DNA of 64,000 bases from an uncultured Mordavella sp. (GCA_902406105.1 CABPCP010000007.1:1-64000); one strand, 5' to 3'; positions 25,551 through 34,894 are shown, numbered from the stretch's first letter. Numbers and translations: made by a program. Notes: a model not told the origin generated them from the letters alone.

Positions 25551-27008
25551 ATGAACACACAGGATCTGACACTGTTGACCGACCTGTACGAATTGACAAT
25601 GATGCAGGGCTATTATTATAAACAATCCCAGAATGAAACCGTCATCTTTGACGTGTTCTTCCGGCAAAACCCGTGTAATAACGGATATTCTGTATGCGCG
25701 GGGCTTGATCAGGTCATCAGCTACATCAAAAATCTGAACTTCACCTATGAAGATGTAGATTACCTGAGAGGACTTGGAATCTTCGATGAAGAATTTCTGC
25801 ACTATTTAAGCGGATTTCATTTCAGCGGAGACATTTACGCCATCCCGGAGGGAACTGTGGTATTCCCCAAGGAACCTCTTTTAAAAGTAATCGCTCCCAT
25901 CATGGAAGCGCAGCTTGTGGAAACCGCGATCTTAAACATCATCAATCACCAGTCTTTGATCGCTACCAAAACTTCCCGGATCGTCTTCGCCGCAAATGGA
26001 AGCGGTATCATGGAATTCGGGCTCAGGCGGGCCCAGGGACCGGATGCCGGTCTTTACGGCGCAAGGGCGGCTATGATCGGCGGCTGTATCGGAACCTCCA
26101 ATGTACTGGCCGGGCAGCTTTTTGACGTACCTGTAATGGGAACTCACGCTCACAGCTGGATCATGAGTTTTGAAGATGAATATACCGCTTTCAAGACTTA
26201 CGCGGATATGTATCCCGATAACTGCACCCTCCTGGTAGACACTTACGATACTCTTAAATCAGGAGTACCAAATGCCATCCGGGTTTTTCAAGAGTGCAAA
26301 AAGGAAGGTCATGTTCTGAAGAAATATGGAATCCGCTTAGACAGCGGAGACCTTGCTTATCTTTCTAAAGAAGCCCGCAAGATGCTGGATGAGGCCGGTT
26401 TCCCGGACGCTACCATCTGCGCTTCCAACGATTTGGACGAATACCTGCTCCACGACCTGAAACTGCAGGGCGCTAAGATCGACTCCTGGGGTGTAGGCAC
26501 AAACCTGATCACCTCCAAAGACTGTCCTTCCTTTGGCGGCGTCTATAAGCTGGCCGCTACCATGGATAAAAACGGAGAGTTTATCCCTAAGATCAAAATT
26601 TCAGAAAACACAGAAAAAATCACCAATCCTGGAAACAAGACAATCTATCGGATCTATGATAAAGCAACAGGAAAAATCAAAGCGGACCTGATCTGCTTTG
26701 TAGGCGAAAAATACGACACCAGCAAAGATCTTCTGCTCTTTGATCCGATTGAGACCTGGAAGAAAACCAAACTTCCCGGAGGCTCTTACACCATGCGGGA
26801 GATTCTTGTCCCCATATTCCGGAATGGGGAGTGCATTTACCAGTCTCCCACCGTCACAGAAATCGCCGACTACTGCCGTCAGGAGAAGAACACCCTGTGG
26901 GAGGAGACCAAGCGTCTCTTCTACCCGCACGAAGTGCATGTGGATCTCTCCCAGAAGCTGTATGATGTGAAAAAGGCCCTTTTGGATGAGATGGCGAAAA
27001 CTGATTAA
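25551..27008 (+). CDS. pncB: Nicotinate phosphoribosyltransferase
   Basis: Preiss-Handler NAD salvage: nicotinate plus PRPP to nicotinate mononucleotide. 485 residues, the length of the long Gram-positive type. Motifs include LTDLYELTMMQGYY (9-22), NHQSLIATKTSRI near 127 (with the residue normally phosphorylated at the catalytic His nearby), FGLRRAQGPDAG near 162, and GTHAHSWIMSF near 202. Starts after tandem AAGGAG sites. Confidence 0.92.
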   Translation: MNTQDLTLLTDLYELTMMQGYYYKQSQNETVIFDVFFRQNPCNNGYSVCAGLDQVISYIKNLNFTYEDVDYLRGLGIFDEEFLHYLSGFHFSGDIYAIPEGTVVFPKEPLLKVIAPIMEAQLVETAILNIINHQSLIATKTSRIVFAANGSGIMEFGLRRAQGPDAGLYGARAAMIGGCIGTSNVLAGQLFDVPVMGTHAHSWIMSFEDEYTAFKTYADMYPDNCTLLVDTYDTLKSGVPNAIRVFQECKKEGHVLKKYGIRLDSGDLAYLSKEARKMLDEAGFPDATICASNDLDEYLLHDLKLQGAKIDSWGVGTNLITSKDCPSFGGVYKLAATMDKNGEFIPKIKISENTEKITNPGNKTIYRIYDKATGKIKADLICFVGEKYDTSKDLLLFDPIETWKKTKLPGGSYTMREILVPIFRNGECIYQSPTVTEIADYCRQEKNTLWEETKRLFYPHEVHVDLSQKLYDVKKALLDEMAKTD

Positions 27009-27034
27009 CTAGAAAATGAGGAGATTTTTAAATT

Positions 27035-28102
27035 ATGAAAATTATTGTATTAGCTGGGGGATTAAGCCCAGAAAGAGACGTTTCACTGATCTCAGGAGCC
27101 GGGATCTGCAAAACGCTCAGAGACCGGGGACATCGCGCGTTTCTTCTGGACGTATTCTTCGGCTATCCCTGCGCTCCCGATGAGCTTGAGAAAGTCTTTG
27201 ATCTGCCGGGAGGCGGACTTGAGATCGCAGACGGGATCAAAACTACTACGCCGGATCTGGAAGCTCTCAAGGCCTCCCGTCCCGACCAGTCAGACTGTTA
27301 TCTTGGCCCTAACGTGGTAGAGCTGTGCCGAATGGCTGATATCACATTCATGGGTCTGCATGGTTCTGTCGGAGAAAACGGGAAACTCCAGGCGACCTTC
27401 GATATCCTTGGCATCCGCTATACAGGACCTAATTCTCTTGGCTGCTCTCTGTCTATGAATAAACTGGTAGCCAAACAGATTTTTAAAATGACCCGTGTTC
27501 CCACTCCCAGAGGAACATCTTTGACTCCAGAAACCAAAGATACTCCGCTGGAAGAGCTGGGTTACTACCTTCCTCTTGTGATCAAACCTTGTTCCAGCGG
27601 TTCCAGCATCGGCGTATATATCGTCCACACAGAAGACGAGTACAAGGAAGCGGTGCGCCGTTCTTTTGAGGAAGACCAGCAGGACGAAGTAGTGATCGAG
27701 CCTTATATCAAAGGCCGTGAGTACGCCTGCAGCATCGTTGCCGGCAAAGCTCTTCCTTTGGTCGAGATCATTCCCAAAAATGGGGTGTTTAACTATGAGA
27801 ATAAATATCAGGCGGGCGGCGCCCAAGAACTGTGCCCGCCGGTATCTCTGGATGAGAAGACTCAGAAAAAAATGCGCCGGGCAGGAGAAAAAGCGTTTCA
27901 GGCCCTGCGTATGGACGTGTATGCCCGCGCTGATTTTATCGTAGACGAATCAGACGGCAGATTCTACTGTCTGGAGATGAACGGACTGCCTGGGATGACC
28001 CCTTCAAGTCTGATCCCTAAAGCCGCCAAGGCCGCCGGGATTGATTACGGAGAATTGTGCGAACTGATCATTGAAGAATCGATGAATGTCCGCTATCGTT
28101 AA
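27035..28102 (+). CDS. ddl: D-alanine--D-alanine ligase
   Basis: ATP-grasp ligase for the peptidoglycan dipeptide D-Ala-D-Ala. 355 residues. N-terminal GGLSPERDVSLISG (8-21), central ATP-grasp KPCSSGSSIGVYIV near 189, and C-terminal EMNGLPGMTPSSLIPKAA are the family signatures. It is followed by murF, whose likely TTG start lies 26 bases past the ddl stop, so the two act in consecutive steps of cell-wall precursor synthesis. The spacing to pncB (26 bases) suggests one transcript. Confidence 0.93.
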   Translation: MKIIVLAGGLSPERDVSLISGAGICKTLRDRGHRAFLLDVFFGYPCAPDELEKVFDLPGGGLEIADGIKTTTPDLEALKASRPDQSDCYLGPNVVELCRMADITFMGLHGSVGENGKLQATFDILGIRYTGPNSLGCSLSMNKLVAKQIFKMTRVPTPRGTSLTPETKDTPLEELGYYLPLVIKPCSSGSSIGVYIVHTEDEYKEAVRRSFEEDQQDEVVIEPYIKGREYACSIVAGKALPLVEIIPKNGVFNYENKYQAGGAQELCPPVSLDEKTQKKMRRAGEKAFQALRMDVYARADFIVDESDGRFYCLEMNGLPGMTPSSLIPKAAKAAGIDYGELCELIIEESMNVRYR

Positions 28103-28127
28103 TGAAGTGCGAAAGGAGAAAGTAACA

Positions 28128-29501
28128 TTGAAAAACCTTACCTTGGAAAACATTACCAAAGCCTGCAGAGGAACATATCACGGACCGGAACGCCTGCTTT
28201 CGGAGGAAGTCACAGATGTTGTGATCGACAGCCGGAAAGTGGAAAAAGGCGATCTCTTCGTCGCCATCGACGGCGAGAACGTGAATGCCCACCAGTTTAT
28301 TCCAGACACCATCGCTAAGGGCGCTTTGTGCGTTGTCTCCCATGAAGATCTTGGAGATACGGATTATCCTTATATCTTAGTGGAATCTACCGGTCAGGCT
28401 CTCTTGGATATTGCCAAGCTGTACCGTGACTCCTTTGACGTAAAAGTAGTCGGAATTACCGGAAGTGTTGGAAAGACCAGCACCAAGGAAATGATCGCCG
28501 CGGTAGCTTCCCAGAAATATAACGTCCACAAAACCCTGGGAAATTTTAACAACGAATGGGGACTTCCTCTTACCATCTTTCAGATGAACGAGTCTCACGA
28601 GGTGGCGATCCTGGAAATGGGCGTCAATCATTTTGGCGAGATGCGCCGGCTTTCTTCTGTAGCCAGCCCGGATATCTGTGTCATTACCAATATCGGCGTA
28701 GCCCATCTGGAATTCTTCAAGACCAGAGAAGGAATCCTGCAGGAGAAATCAGAGATGATCCAGGACATGAAAAACGGAGGAACCATCATCCTGAACGGCG
28801 ATGACGACCTGCTCTCCCAGATGGAGCCAGTCAAAGGCAGCGTTCCCTTTTTCTTTGGAACAGGGGAAAACAGCCAGTTCCGAGCATCCGCCATTCAGGC
28901 TCTTGGGCTGAAAGGGACCAGATGTACCATCCATCTGCCTTCAGGAGACTCCTTTACCTGCGTGATCCCCGTTCCCGGATCCCATATGGTTTCCAACGCG
29001 CTGGCCGGCGCGGCTGTCGGATATTCCTTAGGTCTTACTCCTGAGGAGATCAAGGCCGGTATTGAAAGCTACGCTGCTCTTCCCGGACGGAATCACCTGA
29101 TCCAGACCGACTCCTTAACGATCTTGGACGACTGCTATAATGCCAATCCTGTCTCCACCAAAGCCGCCATCGATGTGCTCGCCTTATCTGAAGGGCGCAA
29201 AGTAGCTGTGCTTGGGGATATGGGAGAACTTGGCAGCGATGAGCTGGATCTTCACTATCAGGTCGGGGCTTATGCCGCCCAAAAAGGCATCGATCTGGTC
29301 TGCGGCATCGGGCCTATGTCCAAGGATCTGGTCCGCGGAGTGACAGAGGCCGGATCTTCCGCGAAAGGAATGTGGTTTGAAACCAAGGAAGATTTTCTCT
29401 CTTCTTTGGATACTCTGATTCAAAAAGGGGACAATGTCCTTGTAAAAGCCTCCAAATACATGAAGCTTCCCGTTGTCGTAGAGGCGCTTCAAAATAAATA
29501 G
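28128..29501 (+). CDS. murF: UDP-N-acetylmuramoyl-tripeptide--D-alanyl-D-alanine ligase
   Basis: Adds D-Ala-D-Ala to UDP-MurNAc-tripeptide. About 457 residues. N-terminal Mur ligase domain with DSRKVEKGDLFVAI, ATP loop GITGSVGKTST (about 109-119), then the catalytic domain and a C-terminal domain with DDCYNANPVS. The frame extends to an ATG at 28086 inside ddl, but TTG at 28128 lies 9 bases after AAAGGAG and matches the usual N-terminus. Confidence 0.93.
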   Translation: MKNLTLENITKACRGTYHGPERLLSEEVTDVVIDSRKVEKGDLFVAIDGENVNAHQFIPDTIAKGALCVVSHEDLGDTDYPYILVESTGQALLDIAKLYRDSFDVKVVGITGSVGKTSTKEMIAAVASQKYNVHKTLGNFNNEWGLPLTIFQMNESHEVAILEMGVNHFGEMRRLSSVASPDICVITNIGVAHLEFFKTREGILQEKSEMIQDMKNGGTIILNGDDDLLSQMEPVKGSVPFFFGTGENSQFRASAIQALGLKGTRCTIHLPSGDSFTCVIPVPGSHMVSNALAGAAVGYSLGLTPEEIKAGIESYAALPGRNHLIQTDSLTILDDCYNANPVSTKAAIDVLALSEGRKVAVLGDMGELGSDELDLHYQVGAYAAQKGIDLVCGIGPMSKDLVRGVTEAGSSAKGMWFETKEDFLSSLDTLIQKGDNVLVKASKYMKLPVVVEALQNK

Positions 29502-29551
29502 ATCAAAGAAATGTATAAGCTGTTGCAGCGGGCAGGAAAGGAACCGTTAAG

Positions 29552-30358
29552 ATGGACTATCAGATTCTAGCGCTGGATTTAGATGGTACACTTACCAATT
29601 CAAAAAAAGAGATCAGCCTTCCCACTTTGGAAGCGCTGATCGATATACAAAAACAAGGGAAAAAAGTAGTCTTGGCCAGCGGGCGTCCCACTCAGGGCGT
29701 CCTGCCTCTCGCGGATCAGCTCCGCCTCCAGGACTATGGCGGATACGTCCTCTCCTTCAACGGAGGACGTATTATCGACTGCCGCCTTGGGCAGGTGATC
29801 TACAACAAAGTACTTCCAGACAATGTGGCCGCTCCTTTGTTTGACATTATCAGGAAGTATCCTGGCCTTGACATCCTGGCTTATGGAGAAGACCATCTGA
29901 TCTCCGCGGCGGGCCCCAATGCTTACAGCCAGCTGGAATCCTATATCAACCATATGCCGATCATTACGGCGGATGATTTCCCCTCACAGGTCCCCAGAAA
30001 ACCGAATAAGTTTCTTGTTACAGGAGAACCAGAGATGATCAGCAGCGCAAAGAAAGAAGTAACGGATTACTTTCGTTCCTATCTGTTCGTCTATTGCTCG
30101 GACCCTTTCTTCCTGGAGATCATGCCTCCTCAGATTGACAAAGCACATTCTCTTCTGCGTCTCCTTACCAGCATTGGCTTGACCGCCGACCAGATGATCT
30201 GCTGCGGAGACGGTTATAATGATCTGACTATGATCGAAACAGCAGGCCTTGGCGTTGCTATGGCAAACGCTCAGCCCTTGGTAAAAGAACGGGCGGATTA
30301 TGTGACCAAGTCTAATGATGAGGATGGGGTGCTCCATGTGATCCAGCAATTTATGTGA
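29552..30358 (+). CDS. Cof-type HAD-IIB sugar phosphatase-like hydrolase
   Basis: HAD phosphatase of 268 residues. Motif I is DLDGTLTNSKKEI (about 9-21), motif II ASGRP, and motif IV GDGYNDLTMIETAGLGVAMANA. A C2 cap domain lies between them. Such enzymes dephosphorylate sugar phosphates or flavin precursors; the substrate is unknown. It ends at a strong terminator that separates the cell-wall operon from the C4-acid cluster. Confidence 0.9.
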   Translation: MDYQILALDLDGTLTNSKKEISLPTLEALIDIQKQGKKVVLASGRPTQGVLPLADQLRLQDYGGYVLSFNGGRIIDCRLGQVIYNKVLPDNVAAPLFDIIRKYPGLDILAYGEDHLISAAGPNAYSQLESYINHMPIITADDFPSQVPRKPNKFLVTGEPEMISSAKKEVTDYFRSYLFVYCSDPFFLEIMPPQIDKAHSLLRLLTSIGLTADQMICCGDGYNDLTMIETAGLGVAMANAQPLVKERADYVTKSNDEDGVLHVIQQFM

Positions 30359-30385
30359 TCTGATGATCGCTCCGCTATGGCAAAC

Positions 30386-30418
30386 AAAAGAACCGGCCCG
30401 CTATGGCCGGTTCTTTTT
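30386..30418. terminator. Bidirectional intrinsic terminator
   Basis: A perfect 12-bp stem (30386-30397 with 30406-30417) with an 8-base loop has a T run on both strands. It lies between the convergent HAD hydrolase and rpiB genes. Confidence 0.85.
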
Positions 30419-30464
30419 ATATTACGTCTCATCTTTCAGGATATTCTTATCTGTCCGAATACTC

Positions 30465-30905
30465 CTAACGGTTCTCAATATCCATGATCATATCCACTCT
30501 GGTCTGATGGCGTCCTCCCAGGAATTCCGCGTTCAGCCACTCATCAATGATCATCTTCGCCATCTCGATTCCGATCACCCTTGCTCCAAAGGCAAGCACA
30601 TTGGTATTATTATGCTGCCTGGACAGTTTCGCGGAATAAGGCTCTGAACATACCACAGCCCTGACGCCTTTTACTTTATTGGCCGCCAGAGAGATTCCTA
30701 CGCCTGTCCCGCAGATCAAGATTCCAAGATCCACTTCACCGGAAACCACCGCTCTTCCCACTTTTTCTCCATATACCGGATAATGACAGCTTTCATGGGT
30801 GTCTGTCCCATAATTGACAACCTCATATCCTTTTTCCCGGAGGTATTCTGCCACTTCGTTTTTCATTTCCACTGCCGCATGATCATTTCCAATTCCAATT
30901 CTCAT
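30465..30905 (-). CDS. rpiB: Ribose 5-phosphate isomerase B
   Basis: Interconverts ribose 5-phosphate and ribulose 5-phosphate; 146 residues. Unlike the paralogue at 11436, it keeps the canonical residues: D8-H9 in GNDHAA, Cys65 in ICGTGVGISLAANK, and H98-N99 in LSRQHNNTNV. It is divergent from the C4-acid operon and has its own promoter. A related allose- or tetrulose-phosphate isomerase role is possible but the residues favour RpiB. Confidence 0.88.
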   Translation of the reverse strand: MRIGIGNDHAAVEMKNEVAEYLREKGYEVVNYGTDTHESCHYPVYGEKVGRAVVSGEVDLGILICGTGVGISLAANKVKGVRAVVCSEPYSAKLSRQHNNTNVLAFGARVIGIEMAKMIIDEWLNAEFLGGRHQTRVDMIMDIENR

Positions 30906-30963
30906 CTTTGTCTAACCTCGTCTTCCATTCAGATTGTAATTATATTATAATGACGCTATCCTT

Positions 30964-30992
30964 ATTATAATCGTTACTTTGCGGATTCGCAA
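30964..30992 (-). promoter_or_regulatory. Promoter of rpiB with a palindrome at its -35
   Basis: Minus strand: -35 TTGCGA (30987-30992), 17-base spacer, perfect -10 TATAAT (30964-30969). The -35 lies inside the short palindrome TTGCGGATTCGCAA (about 30979-30992 on the plus strand), a possible operator. Confidence 0.65.
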
Positions 30993-31018
30993 TCATTTCA
31001 CGGAAAAAGGAGGCAGAA

Positions 31019-31156
31019 ATGCTGCAGCTTGCCGGAATCAGCCGCGCAATGTCAAATTCCGCCCCTGGTATCGCTTATTACTCCACTTATGTGACAGACT
31101 CGGCGGTAAAGCTACTGCGGGACATAGCCGATAGCGTACAGGAAATTTCACACTAA
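31019..31156 (+). pseudogene. Small ORF resembling the C-terminal tail of a Cof-type HAD hydrolase
   Basis: A 45-codon frame with a near-perfect AAAGGAGG site 5 bases before its ATG. The peptide contains LAGISRAMSNSAPG and YVTDS, which align with the motif IV tail of HAD-IIB phosphatases (AGLGVAMANAQP...YVTKS in the gene at 29552). The catalytic domain is missing. It is either a decayed HAD remnant or a translated small protein. It lies in the 459-base gap between rpiB and pdxA2. Confidence 0.5.
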
Positions 31157-31187
31157 GTGTAAGCGTCAATTCTTTCTTATTTTCATC

Positions 31188-31208
31188 AAATCGAAACCAA
31201 ACGAAAAT
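31188..31208 (+). promoter_or_regulatory. DeoR-like operator repeat 1
   Basis: AATCGAAACCAAA followed by CGAAAA; the core matches repeat 2 at 31291-31303 exactly over 13 bases. CGAAA/TTTCG direct repeats are typical DeoR-family sites. Probable target of the regulator at 35443. Confidence 0.5.
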
Positions 31209-31286
31209 CTCTCTCTTTTTTAATTGTTAAACTGCACAATTATCTTATCTTTATCTATCTAAATCCTCCAAATTTATAAAATTATA

Positions 31287-31315
31287 TTGAAATCGAAACC
31301 AAAAAGTTTTAGAAT
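31287..31315 (+). promoter_or_regulatory. Promoter of the C4-acid operon with embedded operator repeat 2
   Basis: -35 TTGAAA (31287-31292), 17-base spacer, -10 TAGAAT (31310-31315). The AATCGAAACCAAA repeat (31291-31303) overlaps the -35 and fills the spacer, so a bound repressor would block polymerase. A further CGAAAC lies at 31338-31343, just past the start site. Confidence 0.65.
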
Positions 31316-31364
31316 TTATTTACAAACAAAAGTAAAACGAAACATAAATGGAAGGAGAGAGAAA

Positions 31365-32384
31365 ATGAGCGAAACTTTTAAACCAATTACCGCGATTACA
31401 ATGGGAGACCCGGCCGGAATCGGTCCGGAAATCGTTGTAGGTACCATGCTGGATCAGGGAATCCATGAATGCTGCCGGCCATTTGTAATCGGAAGCGAGG
31501 CTATTATGGAAAAAGCCGCTAATGTGCTCGGCAAACATCTGGAATACCATAAGATCACCGATCCCTCTGAGGCAGAATTCAAATATGGGGTGGTCGATAT
31601 CTTGGAAACAGGAACCTACGACACCGATTCAATCCAGTGGGGACAGGTCCAGGAACTTGCCGGACAGATGGCGATTGACTGGATCATGAAATCAATTGAG
31701 CTTGGACTGGCCGGAAAGATCGATGCCGTATCCACCTCGCCGATCCACAAAGGCGCCATTAAGCTTATCGGTGTAAAAGAACCCGGACACACAGAGATCT
31801 ATCAGCACGCCACAAATTCTCCTTACGCCTTGACTATGTTTTCCTGCCATAAGCTGAGAGTGTTCTTCGTCAGCCGCCACATGTCGCTGGTCGATGCCTG
31901 CCATTACGCTACCAAGGATGTGATCTTGGAGAATGTAGTCAACATCGACAAAGAACTGCGCAAGGTGGGTATTGAAAATCCATTGATCGCCGTTGCCGGA
32001 TTGAATCCCCACAATGGAGACAACGGTCTTTTCGGCACAGAGGAGCTTACCGACATCGGCCCCGCGGTAGAAGCGGCCAAAGCTCTCGGCATCAACGCGA
32101 TCGGACCCTGCCCGGCAGATTCTGTATTTCACATTGGAAAATCCGGTAAATTCGACGCGATTCTGTCTCTTTATCATGATCAGGGACATATCGCCTGCAA
32201 AACATTGGATTTCGAAAAGTCCGTTACTCTGACTTTTGGCCTTCCTTTCATCCGAAGCTCTGTAGACCACGGAACCGCGTTTGATATTGCGGGAAAAGGC
32301 ATCGCGAATCCGATCAGCCTCATCGAATCAACAGCGGTTGTTTCCGAATACGCCGCCAAACAGCATGAAAGGGGAGAAAAGTAA
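31365..32384 (+). CDS. pdxA2: 4-hydroxythreonine-4-phosphate dehydrogenase family, D-threonate 4-phosphate dehydrogenase (PdxA2)
   Basis: NAD-dependent oxidative decarboxylase of 339 residues, expected to turn 4-phospho-D-threonate or -erythronate into DHAP and CO2. The N-terminal ITMGDPAGIGPEI and metal-site segments PGHTEIYQHAT and LYHDQGHIACK are PdxA signatures. Pairing with a DUF1537 kinase marks the PdxA2 (acid-sugar) branch rather than vitamin B6 synthesis. ATG at 31365 follows GGAGAG; the frame extends upstream without a better site. Its stop overlaps the next start (TAATG). Confidence 0.88.
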   Translation: MSETFKPITAITMGDPAGIGPEIVVGTMLDQGIHECCRPFVIGSEAIMEKAANVLGKHLEYHKITDPSEAEFKYGVVDILETGTYDTDSIQWGQVQELAGQMAIDWIMKSIELGLAGKIDAVSTSPIHKGAIKLIGVKEPGHTEIYQHATNSPYALTMFSCHKLRVFFVSRHMSLVDACHYATKDVILENVVNIDKELRKVGIENPLIAVAGLNPHNGDNGLFGTEELTDIGPAVEAAKALGINAIGPCPADSVFHIGKSGKFDAILSLYHDQGHIACKTLDFEKSVTLTFGLPFIRSSVDHGTAFDIAGKGIANPISLIESTAVVSEYAAKQHERGEK

Positions 32385-33727
32385 TGCCATTGATCGGTGC
32401 TGTAGCCGATGACCTGACAGGCGCCACAACGACAGGTGTGCTCCTGGCCCGGTCAAAGGCAAGAACAGCTGTATTTTTTAACGAGGAAGCCGCGGAAAAA
32501 GGAGAAGGCGTAGAACAGCTGGATGCGATCCTCATTAGCAGCAACAGTCGTCCGCTTCCCGCAAATGAAGCCTATGAGAAGGTATCTTCCGCCACGCTCG
32601 CCCTGAAACGTATGGGCGTACAATATTTTTCCAAACGGATCGACACCACTTTGCGCGGAGGCGTTGGTGTGGAAATCGATGCGATGCTGGATCAACTGGC
32701 CAGCGGCAGCATTGCCGTTGTAGTTCCAGCCATGCCGCAATCCAGACGGATCCTGGTCGGAGGATATTCTGTGATCGATGGAGTAGCCTTGATCAACACA
32801 CCTGTTGCCCACGACGTACGCACGCCGGTAACAGAGAATTATGTTCCACGTCTGCTTGCCGGACAGACCCGTCGGAAAATCGGACTGGTCACTTTAAGCC
32901 AGGTACTTGGCGGCGAAGAAGCCATCCGGGATGCGTTACGGGAGCAGAGGGCAAATGGCTGTGAAGTGATCGTTGTAGATGCGATCACCTTGGAAGATGT
33001 GGAAGAGATCGCTAAGGCATGTATTGAACTAAAGTGGAACGTACTGGCGGTAGATCCCGGTCCCTTTACTTCTAAACTGGCCTATTACCGGGATCTGATC
33101 CAGGAAGAAGCAGATAATATCCCCCCTGCTGCCAACGAGGCGGGTAAAACAGTATTGATCGCCGCTGGCAGCGCGACGCCAGTGACAAAAAAACAGATGG
33201 AGATTCTGTGCCAAGATCCCCGTCATGCGCGCATCAGTGTAGATCCAATCCCTTTGGTTGAGGGAGGCGCTGATTCTCTGGATGAAGTCTTTCGGGCAGT
33301 ACATAAAGCGGAAGACCTTCTGAATTCCTCGGTTCCTCCGCGGGCCATTTTATTTGAAACAGCTCTCCACGGAGAACTGTTGAATCTGGATGAAGAAGAC
33401 AATAAACGGCACTATGCGGGCGGCATGAGCGCCAACCGGATTAACGCGGGGCTTGGGACCATTATTTCACAGCTTTTGGAGCAATGCGGCCGTGAAAAAA
33501 TAGCCGGTCTTTATACCACCGGCGGCGACACTATGGTAAATGTATGTTATCAGCTCGGTGTAGAATGTATTGAAGTTGTAGATTATGTAATTCCCCAGAC
33601 AGATGTGGGACGGCTTGTAGGAAGCTATGACGGGCTTCCGATCGTGGGGAAAGGCGGCTTGACCGGAAATGACAATACTGCCTGTGATATTGTGGATCGT
33701 CTTTTCCGCGAGTCGGCAAGAAACTAA
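32384..33727 (+). CDS. DUF1537 four-carbon acid sugar kinase
   Basis: 447-residue kinase of the OtnK/DtnK/DenK type that phosphorylates a four-carbon aldonate. The N-terminal domain opens with GAVADDLTGATTTGVLLA, the family's substrate-binding DDLTGA motif. The C-terminal nucleotide domain contains TTGGDTMVNVC and GKGGLTGND. Adjacent PdxA2 points to D-threonate or D-erythronate; sequence alone does not settle the stereochemistry. Translation is coupled to pdxA2 by a one-base overlap. Confidence 0.88.
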   Translation: MPLIGAVADDLTGATTTGVLLARSKARTAVFFNEEAAEKGEGVEQLDAILISSNSRPLPANEAYEKVSSATLALKRMGVQYFSKRIDTTLRGGVGVEIDAMLDQLASGSIAVVVPAMPQSRRILVGGYSVIDGVALINTPVAHDVRTPVTENYVPRLLAGQTRRKIGLVTLSQVLGGEEAIRDALREQRANGCEVIVVDAITLEDVEEIAKACIELKWNVLAVDPGPFTSKLAYYRDLIQEEADNIPPAANEAGKTVLIAAGSATPVTKKQMEILCQDPRHARISVDPIPLVEGGADSLDEVFRAVHKAEDLLNSSVPPRAILFETALHGELLNLDEEDNKRHYAGGMSANRINAGLGTIISQLLEQCGREKIAGLYTTGGDTMVNVCYQLGVECIEVVDYVIPQTDVGRLVGSYDGLPIVGKGGLTGNDNTACDIVDRLFRESARN

Positions 33728-33744
33728 AATTGGAGGAAATAGAA

Positions 33745-34800
33745 ATGAGCGAACAAAACAATGAAGTTAAGAAACCCACAGATCTCGATCTGCTTAATAA
33801 AATGAAGAAACTCCCCGGCGGACTTGTCATCATCCCCCTGGTCCTGGCTGTCCTGATCGCCACCTTTTTCCCACAGGCTTATCAGATCGGCGGATATGTG
33901 ACCGCGCTGTTTTATGAGGGCAATTCTTGTATGATGGGATTTTTCCTGATTGTCTGCGGTTCTGCCATCAACATCAAGCAGGTAGGTATGCCTCTCTATA
34001 AAGGCGTAACTCTGACCGCCACCAAATTTCTCCTTGGCGTGCTCATTGGCTTTTTAATCAGCACCTTATGCGGGCCTGCCGGCTTCCTTGGGATTGCCCC
34101 GTTTGTATGGATCGCTACTATCACGAATTCAAACGGCTCCCTGTATATCTCTTTGTCCTCCCAGTTTGGCAACGCGACAGATACTGGCGCTATCTCCATT
34201 CTGTCTCTAAATGACGGGCCGTTTTTTACTCTGATCGCTCTGGGCGCGACCGGGCTGGCTTCCATCCCAATCGATTCCCTGATCGCGGTACTGGTTCCAT
34301 TGCTGATCGGCTTTATCTGGGGTAATCTGGATGCCGGCTTTAGAAAAGCCTGCGCGACCGCTCAGCCTATCGTTACTTTCTTCATGACGATCTCCATCGG
34401 AGCCAAGACAGATATCAATACGATCATTACAGCAGGCGCCGCCGGCATCATCCTTGGTCTGGTATCTGCCGCCACAGCAGTGATCTTCTTCTTTACAAAC
34501 AATCTGCTGCTGCCAAAGAAAGAAAGGAACGCTATGGGCGCGGCCATCGGTACAACCGCGCTGAATTCCGCCATGACCCCTGCCGCCGTCGGCGAAGCCG
34601 ACCCGACTATGGCTCAGTATGTAGATATGGCGACAGCCCAGTGCGCGACAGCCTCTGTTGTAACTTTGTTCCTCTGCCCGTTTATTACAGCATTCTTTGA
34701 CAAGCTGATGCAGAAGAAGCAGCTGGGCATCTACTCGCCGGAAGGCTGGGCCCGCTATAAAGTTGACGCAAGTGTGGCCGCTCCCAGCGCCGCGGATTAA
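33745..34800 (+). CDS. KdgT-family (2-keto-3-deoxygluconate-type) permease
   Basis: Membrane transporter of about 351 residues with roughly ten hydrophobic segments. Segments such as SNGSLYISLSSQFG and TTALNSAMTPAAVGEADP resemble KdgT, a proton symporter of sugar acids. Its place right after the kinase suggests uptake of the C4 aldonate substrate. ATG at 33745 is 8 bases from GGAGG; the upstream TTG would place that site inside the protein. A strong terminator follows. Confidence 0.83.
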   Translation: MSEQNNEVKKPTDLDLLNKMKKLPGGLVIIPLVLAVLIATFFPQAYQIGGYVTALFYEGNSCMMGFFLIVCGSAINIKQVGMPLYKGVTLTATKFLLGVLIGFLISTLCGPAGFLGIAPFVWIATITNSNGSLYISLSSQFGNATDTGAISILSLNDGPFFTLIALGATGLASIPIDSLIAVLVPLLIGFIWGNLDAGFRKACATAQPIVTFFMTISIGAKTDINTIITAGAAGIILGLVSAATAVIFFFTNNLLLPKKERNAMGAAIGTTALNSAMTPAAVGEADPTMAQYVDMATAQCATASVVTLFLCPFITAFFDKLMQKKQLGIYSPEGWARYKVDASVAAPSAAD

Positions 34801-34818
34801 TCAAAATCAAAAAGTGAA

Positions 34819-34870
34819 AAAAGTCCTCTGATATGCTACAATAACATTAGCATGTTTAGAGGACTTTCTT
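34819..34870 (+). terminator. Extended hairpin terminator after the permease
   Basis: Outer arms AAAGTCCTCT (34820-34829) and AGAGGACTTT (34858-34867) plus an inner 6-bp stem (34833-34838 with 34848-34853) form a long hairpin ending in CTT. It separates the metabolic genes from the YcxB-like and DeoR genes, and may be partial. Confidence 0.7.
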
Positions 34871-34894
34871 AAAATCAAAACGAGGAAGATTCTT

